From Paralithodes platypus (lineage: Eukaryota; Arthropoda; Malacostraca; Decapoda; Lithodidae), in the NCBI GenBank assembly GCA_032716605.1, contig CM064501.1, positions 25,389,014-25,453,013 of the forward strand: 64,000 bases of DNA. The letters run 5' to 3'. The position numbers and the translations under genes were made by a program. Positions 22,163 to 34,070 of the stretch are shown here, one piece after another (within the stretch, counting starts at the first letter, position 1; each line of letters opens with the position of its first letter). The notes under the pieces were generated by a model. That model ran no database searches, had not been told where the DNA came from, and saw nothing but the letters and a program-made list of their open reading frames with translations.

Positions 22163-23430
22163 ATCTTCCCCACTGAGTACGATTTCTTCGCTTCCTACCT
22201 CTCCTTCTGGCCCAACCTCAGGGAGACTCTCTTGATTTTTACGACTAAGTGACCACCAGAACGGATAGTCCTCTAAATAGTTCCTGTTCAGAGTAGGACC
22301 TCCAACGTCTGGCCAAGCTGAGGAAGACCAGGGTCATCAACCCCGGATTCTATCTCCTCTTCGCTCCCTTCCTCGCTACTCCACTCGCTCATATCTGGGG
22401 GAAGAATACCTTCATATCGTTTGGTATGACGAATATGGGTAACTGACACATTATCTCCATGATGCAAGTACAACACTTGATAGGGCCCATTTATCTCTAC
22501 AACCCTGAAGGGACCCTCATATTTCTCCTCCAGTTTACCAGCTCGGGTGGGATCATGTCTCTTCACCAAAATATATTCCCTCCGGTAATAAGGATTATTT
22601 AGATAAACTTTCTTAGGCTGTTGCTGGGCAATATGATCATGAATTAGCTGTCGTCGCTCCCCTTGTTCCTTCCAATATTTTTCAGGTTGGGAATATTGCA
22701 CGGAAGAACTGGAGTAGGGCAATAATCGATTTTGAGGCAATTTCGGCGTGCTGCCAAAGATAATCTCATTGGGAGAATACCCAGTAGTTCTACAAACCGT
22801 GGTATTTATCCCCCAGACAATTTCTGGCAGAAGTTCCGGCCAACCTCGGGCGATTTTCTCCCCTTGTGAGCTCAGACTAGCCCGGATGCAATTGGCTAAC
22901 ACCCTATGGTTCCTTTCACATACAGCATTTCCCTGAGGGTAATACGGGGAGGTGTGCTGTATCTTGTAGCCCAAGGTGTCTCACAAGTGTTGCCAGATCT
23001 GTTATTAAATTGTCTTCCTCTGTCACTCAGAATACCTCCAGGGGTGCCATATACAAAAATGACCTTTTCCAAGATAACCTTAGCCACCGTTTCGGCTTTC
23101 TTGTCCGGAATAGCACAAACAACCGTGTATTTGGAAAAGATATCTACACAGGTCAAGATGTACCTTTTATTTGTCTGTCTGGGCAGAGGTCCCATAATGT
23201 CCACTGATAATTTGGCCAAGGGTGTACCAGCTGTGATATGTCCGGGCGACTGTCTAGGTCCCCTTCCATCTTTGCCCCTCTGACATCCCAAACAATTATG
23301 AACAACTTCTTTAATGATCTGGTTGGCCCTCTTGGTCCAGTACCTTTCATTGAATTGTTTTAGAACCCGAGACTGTCCCAAGTGAGCCCCCCTTCCTTCT
23401 TGTCCGTGGAGAATTTGAATCATGTGTTTA
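22163..23430 (-). pseudogene. Gypsy B integrase and Pol C-terminus
   Basis: Two overlapping minus-strand frames. The upstream one (22896-23423) holds the zinc-binding region (NCLGCQRGKDG) and the integrase core, with Asp in LSVDIMGPLP and in LSDRGRQF. A frameshift near 22970 leads into 22288-22974, which carries the catalytic Glu in NAVCERNHRV, a GPFRVVEI fold (chromo/SH3-like C-terminal region) and an acidic tail. The remaining tail to 22163 is in another frame. Integrase inserts the cDNA. At least two frame breaks show that this copy is dead. Confidence 0.85.
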
Positions 23431-23535
23431 GCCTCCGAATAATCAAGTACGACCCGATCTTTAGAATCCCTCCAGGCTCCCTTCGAAAACTTTACTTTGT
23501 TACAATATCTAGGGTCATATTTTTCCCTGTGAGGT

Positions 23536-24846
23536 TCAGTGAGCTGGACTGGTGCTACCGGTAGTCAAGCCAAGCCATCGGCAATTAGTGTGTAATTTAC
23601 CTGGTCTATGTCTAACTTCAAAAGAGTATTCTTCCAAAATCCCCTTCCACCTGACAAATAGTCCGTCTTCCGTTTTCATTTTCCTGAGCCATTGCAAGCT
23701 ATGGTGGCCCGTAATAACTTCAAAGTGGACCCCGGCTAGATAGGGACGGAAATATTGTACAGCCCACACTAGAGCCAAACATTCCTTTTTAGTAACGCTG
23801 TAATTCTTTTCACCCTTATTCAGTGTCCGGCTAGCACAGGCCACTATGCTTTCTTTTCCGTCAACTTTCTGTGCCAATACGGCTCCGAGCCCTTCATCTG
23901 AAGCATCGGTATATAGCTGAAACGGCTTGGTGAAATTCGGATGACAAACTATGGGGTTAGAAGTTAATTTTTGTTTCAAGTGATCAAATGCTACCTGGCA
24001 ACTCTGATCCCAGTCGAATCTCCTTCCTTTTTCCAGTCTCTGAGTCATGGGGCGAGCGATCTTTGAGAAGTTGGGTATGAACCTTCGATAGTAGGATGCC
24101 ATTCCCAGAAACGCTCGAATCTCTTTGACAGAGGACGGAGGAGAGATTTCGGCAATAGATCTCACTTTGTGTGGGTCCGGTTGGATACCTTTACTGGAAA
24201 CCATGTGCCCTAGGTATGCCACCTCACGGGCCCCTAATCGGCATTTTGAAGGCTTAAGTTTAAGTCCTGCCCCCCTGATTCTTTCTAACACTTCTTGTAG
24301 TCGGTGAATATGTTCTTCCCAACTAGCGGAAAAGATTATAATTTCATCCAAGTACGCCAAACAAGTTTTCCAGGTTAATCCCCTCAATACTTCGTCCATG
24401 ACTCTAGTGAAACTGGCGGGGCCATTGTAAACTCCAAATGGCAAAACAGTAAACTGGTAGAGTTTGCCTTCGCTCGTGGCAAATGCGGTTTTCTCTTGAT
24501 TCTCTGACCTAACTGGTACTTTCCAATATCCACTCTGTAGATCTAGGGTAGAGAACCAGGTTGACCCATTGAGTGATTCTAACGAGTCATCAACACGAGG
24601 TAGGGGCTGCGTGTCTTTGATGGTGACATCGTTTAATTGTCGATAATCTACACAGAACCGAGTAGACCCATTTTTTTTTTTTACTAGGACTACTGGAGAT
24701 GACCACGGACTGTAGGATTCCACTACTATCCCCTGCTTAATCATGTCCTCAACTTGTTCCTTTTCTTTTTGTCTCATAATAGGGTTTTGTCGTCTATAGG
24801 GTTGCCTAATAGGAGGCCCTTGATGATAGGGATAACAGAAACACAC
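23536..24846 (-). pseudogene. Gypsy B reverse transcriptase and RNase H
   Basis: A 436-codon frame. RT motifs are QGIVVESYSPWSSPVV, FCVDYRQLN, TLDLQSGYW and VLPFG. The catalytic YxDD reads YLDE (165-168), with Glu for the second Asp. RNase H has YTDASDEGLGAVL but VITGHHSL, where Asp is expected at the Gly. The end of RNase H (RPGKLHTN) runs off frame. The N-terminus is cut by LINE 3 at about 24825, and the preceding coding piece lies at 28336-28419. The family is Ty3/gypsy. Confidence 0.88.
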
Positions 24847-25865
24847 CTTAGGGGAGAGACAAAATGGGAGGGGGATAAATATACGCTCATTGGGAGAGGG
24901 AGGGAGAAATCAGAAAAGAAAGGGGGAGGGGTAGGGATAATGATTAGGAACAACTCAAATTGGAAAATAGAGAAACTAAAGGGTGGGGAAACAAAGGAAA
25001 TGGAAGATATAATGGGAGTGGCACTAGCGAGGATGAATAATGGAAGGGAAGAGAAAATAACAGTAATAATAGGGTATTTCACGGTGGAAGGGGGGAGAAG
25101 GGAACGAGAAGAAAACAGAATAAAGTACCAAGGAATATAAGAAATAATAAGGGGTAGGGAGGAAGAGGAGATAATTATAATGGGAGACATGAATGCACAC
25201 ATAGGGATACTAGGGGAAAGGATAAACGAAAATGGAGAGACCTTGATCCAATTTGCGGAAGAAAATTAAATGGAAATACTGAACCAAACAATGGGAGAGG
25301 GGAAGGCGACATGGGTAACACACGGAGAAGGCCCTAGATAGGCGATAGACTTCATACTAGCGAATGGAAGAGCAAGAGAAGCGATCCAAAACATGTGGAT
25401 AGATGAGGAGAATGGAGTGGGGATACAAAGCGACCACAGACTCATGGTGATAAACTACACAAAGGAATGGAAAAGCAAAGGAAACACGAGGTGGAGGATA
25501 AATAGATGGAATCTAAAAAGTGAAAGATGGATGGAATGCAAAAGATACCTTGCAGAAATCGGGGAAAGAAGAGAGGGAAGCATAGAAGAAATGGACGGAG
25601 AGTTGATGATGGACATAAATAGAACGGCAGAAAGGAGCATAGGAAGAATAAGAAGATGGATAGGAAAAAGAAAACAAAGACCATGGTGGAATAGGGAAAT
25701 AAAGCAAACAAGAAGTGATAGAAGGAATGCTAACAGAGAAAGGAGAAGGATGATAGAGAGAAATAGGAGGGAAGCCGGAGAGAGAGAAAGAGATGAAATA
25801 CAAGCGGTGAGGACATACAAAGAAAAAAAAGAAGGTAAAAATACTGATACAAGAGGCAATGATTA
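24830..25865 (+). pseudogene. LINE 3 endonuclease domain
   Basis: APE-type endonuclease with ITETHL, GGGVGIMIRN, MGDMNAHIG (about 25180) and SDHRLMVINY (about 25430). Nonsense codons interrupt it at about 25138, 25266 and 25338. A basic arginine-rich linker follows. It would nick DNA in an active copy. Confidence 0.72.
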
Positions 25866-26049
25866 AACACGAGAAATAAGAAGTAGAAAAGATCAGAACC
25901 AAGGGGAAAGAGGGACAAAAGGAGTGGTATAGGATGTTAAGAGGTGAGACCGGCAGAGAGGAAGAAAACGTGGAACTAATAGTGGGAGATAGAATAATAA
26001 AGACAGAGGAAGAAATATAACGATACTGGGAGGAAATAGGGGGGGGGGG

Positions 26050-28066
26050 GTGTTAAATGAACAAGGGGAGGGGAGGGAATGGAACTTGGAAATGAGAGAG
26101 AGAAGACAATCGGAACAAGATAGGATGGAAATGGAAAGGGAAATCACAATCGAAGAAGTAAGGAGAGGGATCAAAGCGCTGAAAAGGGGAAAGGCGACCG
26201 GCCCGGATGGGATACCAAATGAAATGTTCATGGAGGGGGGGGGGGGGGGGAGAAATAAAAAGAAGGCTGACGAAAATGTTTAACAAGGTGCTGGGAAATG
26301 AGAGAGTCCCAGAAAGATGGAATGAAGCGAGAGTACCGCTATTACATAAAGGAGGGTACAAGAGTAAAAAGGAAATGAAAAGCTACAGGCCAGTGACAGT
26401 AACAAACACAATAGGGAAACTCTTCTGCGTGATATTGAAGGAAGGATGAATAGAGCCATAGAGAGAAACGGAATAATAAATGACGAACAAAATGGGTTCA
26501 GAAGAGACAGGAGGGGGACAGGTAATATTTATATACTAAACGAAGTGGTAGGGAAATTGAAAAGAGGGAAGAGAACAGGTTATAGTGCATTTCTGGACAT
26601 AGAAAAAACATATGATAGAGTAAATAGGGGACTGCTGTGGAAGATAATGGCAAGGAGTGGGATACCAGAAAAGTATATCAACATCATAACATCGATGTAC
26701 CAGGGAACAAAGGCGAAGTACGCGCTAGGAAATATAGAAACGGGATGGATAGAAAGCAAGAGGGGAGTAAGACAGGGGTGTGTACTATCACCGTTACTAT
26801 TTGCGCTCTATATGGAAGAAATGACACAGACGATAAAAAGAGTGGGGGAGGGGATTCAGATAAACAAGGAAAAACTGGGGGTACTCCTATTCGCTGACGA
26901 TGTAGTCCTGATGGCAGAAACAGGAAGAGGGCTGCAGAGACTGCTAGAGGAAGCAATAAGATTCGGAGAGGAACTGGAAGTAAGATTCAGTAAAGAAAAG
27001 AGTCAAGTAATGAAAATTAATGGACAGCTCCAAGAGGACGAGGAATGGACACTGGAAGGAAGCAGAATGAAGAAGACAAGAGAATATTAATACCTGGGGG
27101 TAACAATAACAGAGAAAGGGTTTGAAAAGGCAAAAAGCGAAAAGATTGGTCAAATGCAACAATGGCATGGGAGACTATGGAGCGCGACAAGTTTAAGAGC
27201 GAATAGCTATGAAATAGTGCGCGGGCTGTGGAAAGGACTAGGAGTACCTGCAATTATGTACGGCATGGAGGCGGTGGAAACGACAGAGGCAGAAACGAGA
27301 AAATTAGAAACGATACAGAATAAAATTGGAAGGACGGGATTGGGGGCAAATAAATACGTAGCACAAGAAGCAATCTGAGGAGGAATGGGGTGGAGAACGT
27401 TTGAAGAAATGATAGGAAAAGCTAAAGGGAAGTACAAAGTGAGGCTAGAGGGGATGGAGGAAAATAGGTGGCCAAAGAAGGTATACAGATGGGCGAGCGA
27501 GGGAAGTAAATGGAACAGAGAGTGCAAAAGAAGGCTGAGAAGGATAAATATAATACAGGACCATGTGTGGGGGGAGGGAGGGGGGGGAATTTATAAAACG
27601 AAGTGGGAGGGATGACTGGGTAATCCTGGAAAATGGGAGAGGATGTATCAGAGAGATAGAGAAAGGGATAAAAGTGGAGGGAAAGGGTAGAAAACAAAGC
27701 CAAGCTGTCGTATTACAGAGGGAAAGAAAAACCAGCTAGAGAACTTTTCTATGATGGGGGATGGGATCTAAACTGCTGTTTAAAGCAAGGACAGGATCCC
27801 TAGAGACAAATGGAAGAACAAGGAGATGGAACAGGCTAGGACCGCACTGTAATCAATGCGAACTAGGGGGAGACCCAATAGTCGAGGACATAGAACACAT
27901 AGTAACGGAGTGTACAAAATATGATGAAGAGAGAATCGAGTTGGAGAGATACATAAGAAATAGAGTTGGGGCACTAAGGTGGGAGGAATTAAAGCAGAGA
28001 GACGATAGAGGGGTAGGGGCATTACTGGGACTAACACACGATATGGAACGCAAGACATGGAGATGA
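26050..28066 (+). pseudogene. LINE 3 reverse transcriptase and C-terminal zinc motif
   Basis: RT motifs in order: KRGKATGPDGIPNEMF (26190), NGFRRDRRGT (26490), AFLDIEKTYDRV (26590), GVRQGCVLSPLLF (26765) and LLFADDVVLM (26885). The active site is intact. Frame breaks occur at the G-run near 26236, near 26440, and by stop at 27088 and 27376. The C-terminal piece (27761-28066) has a CNQC..H..C zinc-binding pattern common at LINE C-termini. It would copy element RNA into DNA in a working element. Confidence 0.75.
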
Positions 28067-28112
28067 TGAAGAGGACACTAGAAAAGATATGGAGGAAGAG
28101 AAATGCGTAAGG

Positions 28113-28113
28113 G

Positions 28114-28148
<35 letters not shown>
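28113..28148 (+). repeat. Poly-G tract
   Basis: More than 30 G in a nearly unbroken run within the 3' UTR of LINE 3. It is a candidate G-quadruplex and also a place where assembly length may be wrong. Confidence 0.85.
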
Positions 28149-28335
28149 CGGAGTAGGAGGGAGGGGGGAGGACGTGATAGGTAGGTCTAATAAAACTGCC
28201 CCTAATACTATCCTTCTACTCTAAACTTTCCCTCTTACTAACGTTTCTGAGCCAGTACCGATACAAAGGTCAGCCCTGTGAACCTGCGGTCTGAGGGCGG
28301 GTTCAAGAGAAGAAGAAGAAGAAGAAGAAGAAGAG

Positions 28336-29935
28336 TGTATCTCATGGGTGTGTCGGGTTCGATCCGATCCGTGGTCCCCTTCGTTTTGAGCAAACACATC
28401 TCGGTACGTCCAGAGCAATTCATGTAAGGTATTGGGTTGATTTGACGTTTAATCGTTTCGGAATTTCAGGTAAGTTCACAGGCCCGTCAGTTCCAACAGT
28501 GGTGGGTTGAGCGGGTGTGACTTGTCCTAACAGTTTTCCTTTTTTATAATTAATCGTGGCATCACCAAAATTAGGTAGAACTAGTTTCCTCTGGTCGGTA
28601 GTAATAAAGGTGGGAGATATTCTCACCTTATTCTGTGCATCAGGTTCAAAAATCCCGGCAGCCATGCCTGGGGTTGGAGGAATCTCTATCATTTTCCAAG
28701 ATCTAGGAGGGATAGACAGTTTTCCTGTGGTAGCTACTATTTGAGGTCGGAGAGTGGTCGTTGTGTCTTTCGGCCCACACTGGATAGTTACTCCCAACTG
28801 ACTCATAAGATCTATCCCCAGATACCCATCAACTCCACTATTTGATTTTCCCGATAAAACACAGAAATCGGTGGTGAATGTAATTCCCTTCCATTGTACT
28901 ACCGCCGTATTAGTTCTCCCTAGGATCGTCAGTGGTTGACCCCCGGCTCCTGACAAGTGAATACTGGTTTGATTTAATGGGCCCATTTCCTTCTGATTTT
29001 TATTTACAAAATTCTCTAAAAGACAACTTCTGTTTGCCCCCGTATCAATTAGCATGTTAGCGGCTTTCCCATTTATGACTATAGTTTCACAAGGCGTTTG
29101 TCTCTCTAAGATGTTGACCTCACTATACCGCCCTTCTATCTGAGGTTTAACAGAACATTTTCTCTCTCTTCCGGCATCGTGACTTTTCGGCTGGCTTTCT
29201 GTCTCCCTGTATTCTACCGGAAGCATTCCTCCCCGGTTTGGATCGGTTCCCCTTGGTAGAGGTCGATCGTTTGGAAGTGCGGGTCTGGGGTCAAATCTAG
29301 GGGTTGGGGCTTGTGGACGGTTGGAACAGTTCCTAGCTAGGTGTCCGGTCTGTCTACATGTGAAGCATCGGATCAGGGCTCTCGGATACCCTTTGGTTGG
29401 GTTCTCCTCCTCCCCGTTCTCTTTTTCCTCTCTTACTTCTCGAGCCTCCATGATCTTTTTAATGACCTCCATGAGTTCCTTAGTAGTATTCACTTCATGA
29501 ATAATGCAGTGCTTTCTAACTTCCACCGGGCATGCTTGGATCATAATCTCCCTGATCTCAGTTTCCTGGCTCTCTTGATTCATATGGGGATACGCCAGAT
29601 TGACATTCTTAGCGATTTCCCTCCTCAGGGCTCTCACATTTTGGCCATCGAGTTTCAGACTCTTAAGTTTGTCTCTGGCTTTCCTGGTGGAAGTTTCTCG
29701 GCCAAATTCTTCGATAAGGGCACTCCTAACTTCGGCCCATGACACTAGTCCCTCTAGAGTCTAGACGTACTCTTACATCGTTCAGGGCCTTGTCTAAGTG
29801 TGCCTTTCCATAGGCGATTTTCTTTCCATTTTCTCCTACGTCAAGTAACGTGAACTGACATTCTAACTGCTCGATCCAGAGCTCGATTTCTTCCTTCCCC
29901 TCTTCCCATAATCTAAATGGTAATACGCCCATCAT
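28336..29935 (-). pseudogene. Gypsy B Gag and protease
   Basis: The frame begins MMGVLPFRLWEEG at 29935 and shifts near 29745. It then stays open to 28420 (441 codons). A zinc knuckle CFTCRQTGHLARNC lies near residue 127 of the long frame. A retroviral-type aspartic protease with an intact MLIDTGANRSCL site follows. After the stop at 28420 the junction to RT (MLWTYRDVFAQ, 28336-28418) is present, up to the LINE 3 insertion. Gag forms particles and the protease cuts the polyprotein. Confidence 0.85.
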
Positions 29936-29985
29936 TATGTCTGTTCTGTTAGATAATTATACTCAATCTAAATGATTTGTCGAAT

Positions 29986-30005
29986 CCCACCGCTTGCTAC
30001 CAAAA
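29986..30005 (-). promoter_or_regulatory. Gypsy B primer-binding site region
   Basis: Minus strand next to the 5' LTR end reads TTTTGGTAGCAAGCGGTGGG. The TGGTAGC part starts with the TGG expected for pairing with a tRNA CCA end. The tRNA was not assigned. Confidence 0.5.
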
Positions 30006-31478
30006 TGTAGTATATATTTTAATGTCTGCTACGATGCTACTATTATTGGGGGAAAATCGACAGTCATTTAGAAGTTTGTATACTTTATTTAACAAACTTC
30101 CTAACTACTCTAATAACGGGTTCTTTGTTCGGGCCGAGATGAGTTAAAGACACGGATTGAATATTACGTCGATTCATGATAAGTTGTACTTTGGACCCCT
30201 AGAGTTCCTGTTACTTCCTAGTTGAATTCCCGCTATTCAGGTATTGACTCAAGTCGACTTTGATCCAACAAACACGTTATTAGTTACTAATCCTAAATAG
30301 TTTAATCTGAGCCCTGCTGTGTCTTCTGTTGAGACCAGGGCCTAATGAAACAATCGTTCTTTACCTAATTTACACAAAAGTTATATTCTTCTTCTATTCT
30401 CAAGAATTAACCACGTCCACTGGGCCTTCTATGTCTTCTCTCCAGACCAAAGCTTCAATACATATAATCTGTTAACTCATCTGACACAACCGTCGTTACT
30501 ACACAAGTACCTCAACAATTATATAAAATCTCACAAATTTACCGACCGGGATTACAGGTTCCCTCTCATATATAACATTGGGTTCTGTCACCCAGTTACT
30601 CTAATGACATTGGTTTACAATATTTACCTCAATAACATCTTCCGATTATACTCTCATGTAACCCTATTACAAACGTGCTATGTTTACATTAAACCTTAAT
30701 CAATATCCGTTCTAACAAAAGATAAACCGTGCCTCAAAACGCCTACACGGAACAGATTCACAATTATATTCCCTTACATAACTTCTGAGGAATTCTTTGT
30801 TATACGTGATATCCTTAACACTTTTCCCAAACCGCCTCCATGACCCTTTCAATTTATATGGATATAACTTCCTTTCTAAAACATAAGAATCCCGTAATTC
30901 ATATGGACTAGTGTCCTTCTATATAGTTTCCTTATTAACAAATTAGTTCGTGATTTAAATGGACTAGTGTCCTTTCCTAGCTATAGCTGATCTATCAGGC
31001 AACTAAACAAAACTGTTTCCCCTAGAACTTATTGGTTGCCTCTTAGACTAGAAGAATTGATCCTTCCCTCCCCTCTTTGCTTTTATACTTAAATCTTTCC
31101 TATCAGATCCTATATAATAACACCTTTGGCATTACGCCTTTGCTAACAAAAATAACTGTTTAATACACATCATCATTTTATGGATACAGATTATAGTCCA
31201 GTTCCTTATGTACTTTCGTTGGAGTTTTTTTGGAGATTTGAAAACTATACATTTTCATAAAGCTTAGGACCTACTGAACCAGGAAATCAATGTTTACATT
31301 ATTTTCAATCACAATATGGTGGCCATCTTGGATTTTCAAAATGGCGGCCATTTTCGAATGGATTGCACGATATCTCTGCTTCTAATGGTGGTAGACATCT
31401 GATCTTGGTGTCTAAATATACATTTTCAAGGGCGAGGAATATAATGGAACAGTGTTTTTGCAATAAATCATTATACTT

Positions 31479-31722
31479 ATGCTCGTATTCGTAGTCACAT
31501 ACCATGATTGCTCGTGGTAATTGCTATGATTTTGTTCCATTTCTACTCAGTCAAAATTATTCACTTGATCTTGTAGCTGCCATGGAAAGTACTAGAGCAA
31601 TCATACAGTACTTCTATTGCAATCACAACAGAGCTGGCATGACATATTGATTTAGTTAGGACAAGACAAAAAGTGAACAATGACCACGTACAATGATGGT
31701 ATGTGACTACGAATACGGGCAT
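31479..31722. repeat. ~245 bp inverted-repeat unit in the DNA transposon 3' region
   Basis: The 25-base arms (GCTCGTATTCGTAGTCACAT... at 31481 and its near-perfect reverse complement ending near 31721) are followed inward by further matches (CGTGGT, ATTG). The unit lies downstream of the transposase stop, inside the TIRs. It could be a nested MITE or a subterminal structure of the transposon. Confidence 0.6.
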
Positions 31723-31776
31723 TAATCAAGAACATTTTCAAAAAGTATTCTCGGCACAGTAATAGTACATATTTAA

Positions 31777-34070
31777 TTAATTGTCACTGTCAATCTCATC
31801 ATCAGAATCACAGTAGTTGTACACAGCATCATCGTCATTGTTACACTGTGCACTGCACAAACACATATCTGTGCAAGGTAAGGCCTTGGACTTGCACGAG
31901 CAGCGCTGGGACGAGCAGTCATTTTTGCAATGACATCTCACCATCTCCAGAATGGCCTTGGGTGCTGGGGGAAGGCTTGTGGTCGTTGGTTTTAGCTGGC
32001 CATCATCACCCTTGTGATACCCATTCTGAAGCGGGTCCAGCAGATCCTGATGGGGAAGAGAAGCCTGACCCCAGATTCGTGCTTGCACATGTGTCCTCAT
32101 GATGTGCTGCTTCAAGGCACCCATTGTAGGTGGCAGCTTGTCACTTTCTGCCATGTACTTGCAGAATAGGTGCCAGCGTAGAACAGAAATGCTTGAGATC
32201 TGAATGCCCTTCAGACAGTATGCTTGGCATACAAACCTGGCCAAGGTTTGCAGGACATTCTCGCTCACACCTGTGTCATCACATAGCATGGATAGAGCCC
32301 TGATGATGTCATCGTCAGCATCTAGGAACAGCTTGAACCAGGTCAGTTTGCCTATTCGTGCAAAGCGACCAGTGTTGTCGGCCCCAGAGAATGCGTGCAA
32401 TACTGGCAAAGCTTTTGCCTTCGCTGGTCCCAGAGCTGTCCATATTGGCTTGATGTGAAGCGTCCCTGAAGTCATGGAGATTGAGGTGTTCTTTGGCAGC
32501 ACATCATAATTCGCTATGAGCAGGACAAGAACATCGGTATCAGGAGAGAAGAACGTCATTTCCACATTCCTTGAGGAGTGGGCAGTTGCAGCGACTCCCA
32601 GGCTTATCATCAGCGTGTCTGCTTCCTCGTGGTTGTTGTGAGGGAAGTGACCGACATCCTTGTTGCTTCTTGTGTGGCCTGCGGCAGATGTGATGATCAG
32701 CTTGGACGAATCTTTGTTGTAGTCCAGTGTTTTCTGAGCCAGATACTCTGTGAGATCGGCCTTTGTCTGGTCATGTGACAAGAAGCGACTCATCATGATG
32801 TGTTTGATTCTGGTCTCATCTTGTACTTGATACTGTACTGGGTCCCTCCCTTGTCGCCTCTTTTGCCTGGTTCTGTTCTTCAGGGAATCGGCCTTGTACG
32901 TGTCAAACACAAGAATAATTTCATCAAAGTCTCTGGTGAGGTTCACAAGTCTGTCATTTAAGTAAAAACTGAGATCCTTCACGGTCACAACAGATGCATG
33001 TTTCTTAGTCAGCTTCTGGAGAAGAACCATCCCGTCAACCACTGCAATTTTCCAAATGAGATTGTCAAAATCTGAATCAGTCTCCTTGGGGTCTTCTTCT
33101 AGTTGTTCTCTTGCTTCTGTAAGTTCTGGCGTTGCCAATTTGTCCAGTGCGTGAATAAGTTTGGACTTGTCACTGCATGGCAAGGCCTCTCAATTTGGGG
33201 CAAAGAGTGCCCTTGGTGTCACCCTGAACTCATAGGTGCCAACCGCTTGTCAACATCTCTGTTGGAGCGGGCAAGAACCATCAGCCTCCCATACAGGTCT
33301 TTGGTTTCCTTCAGATCCACGACCTTGTCCCGAACTTTCACTGAATATTTCTTGTTGCCAGACATGTACATCTTGTTGTTTTCTTTCTTCACAGGAGCCC
33401 AGATGCTGACTTCTCAATTGATCCGCTCAGACACGTACTCTTCATACAGCTTCTGGCCAGTAACATCTATGTTCAGGATCTGCGGCACATACTCATCTGG
33501 GACGTATGCATGCGTTATGAGATTGTATATCCTGTCACCCTCAACAGCAAATGGATTGCCGTGGCTCACTATGGCATCTTTGAGTTTAGTGATGGTTCCA
33601 TGCTCCCGCTTGACCATGCTTGGGGAATGGTCATGATGTTCCATTCTTTGGTCTCCTGTGACGCAGAACTGGTCCTTGAATTGCTTGGCCATGGTGGACA
33701 ACACTGGAGTGGCCAAGAAGAACCTCTCCCTTGCGTTGGCGTTGTTGGAGATGCCAATTAGGCCAGCATGGACCTTCATCATTCTGTTTACCTGTTCACA
33801 AGCATGGTCGGTACCAAGAGACACGAACGGGATCCTACTCTTCGTGACAGAGATGTTGCCTTCTTCCAGTTCTTTCCACGTCTCCGGGTGTTCTGTCTTC
33901 AGTGTATGCATGTCTGCTATGTAGCGTGGCCAAAGTCGCTTGTACCTGATTCTGTCCATTGTGAAGAACAACTTGCTGAGTGCTTCTCCTGCTCCGAGGT
34001 CCACTCCTTCGATCTCGTTGCAGAGTGTCTAGCATGCAATATGCAAGTTGCTTCTGTTGGGCAACACACT
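31777..34070 (-). pseudogene. Transposon protein: conserved N-part, FEN1/XPG-like nuclease, CXC domain
   Basis: Reading on the minus strand, 33414-34004 encodes a conserved N-part with FTMDRIRYKRLWPRY and SLGTDHACEQVNRMMKVH. A stop, a frameshift and a second stop lie at 33184-33416. The main frame (31777-33183, 468 codons) then has FDEIILVFDTYKADSLK..TR, HEEADTLMIS and FFSPDTDVLVLL. These resemble the N and I regions of FEN1/XPG flap nucleases, with their acidic metal-binding residues. LPVLHAFSGADNTG and a Cys-rich CHCKNDCSSQRCSCK segment (CXC/tesmin-like DNA binding) follow. It probably acted as the transposase or its nuclease; this role is inferred. The copy is disabled. Confidence 0.72.

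Larger units (their letters stand above)
24825..28335 (+). mobile_element. LINE 3: purine-rich APE-type LINE inside gypsy B pol
   Basis: Plus-strand LINE between the two halves of gypsy B pol. It starts within its endonuclease (ITETHL at about 24830), so it is 5'-truncated. It ends in a GAA microsatellite (28313-28335) after a TAATAAAA signal near 28190. The plus strand is strongly purine-rich and contains G-runs at 26040-26050, 26236-26250 and 28113-28148. No clean target duplication was found. The clade is uncertain (RTE-like or related). Confidence 0.75.

Noticed and set aside
25442..27703. Long minus-strand open frames rich in Leu, Phe and Ser
   Set aside because: They are the antisense of the purine-rich LINE 3 and reflect its composition.
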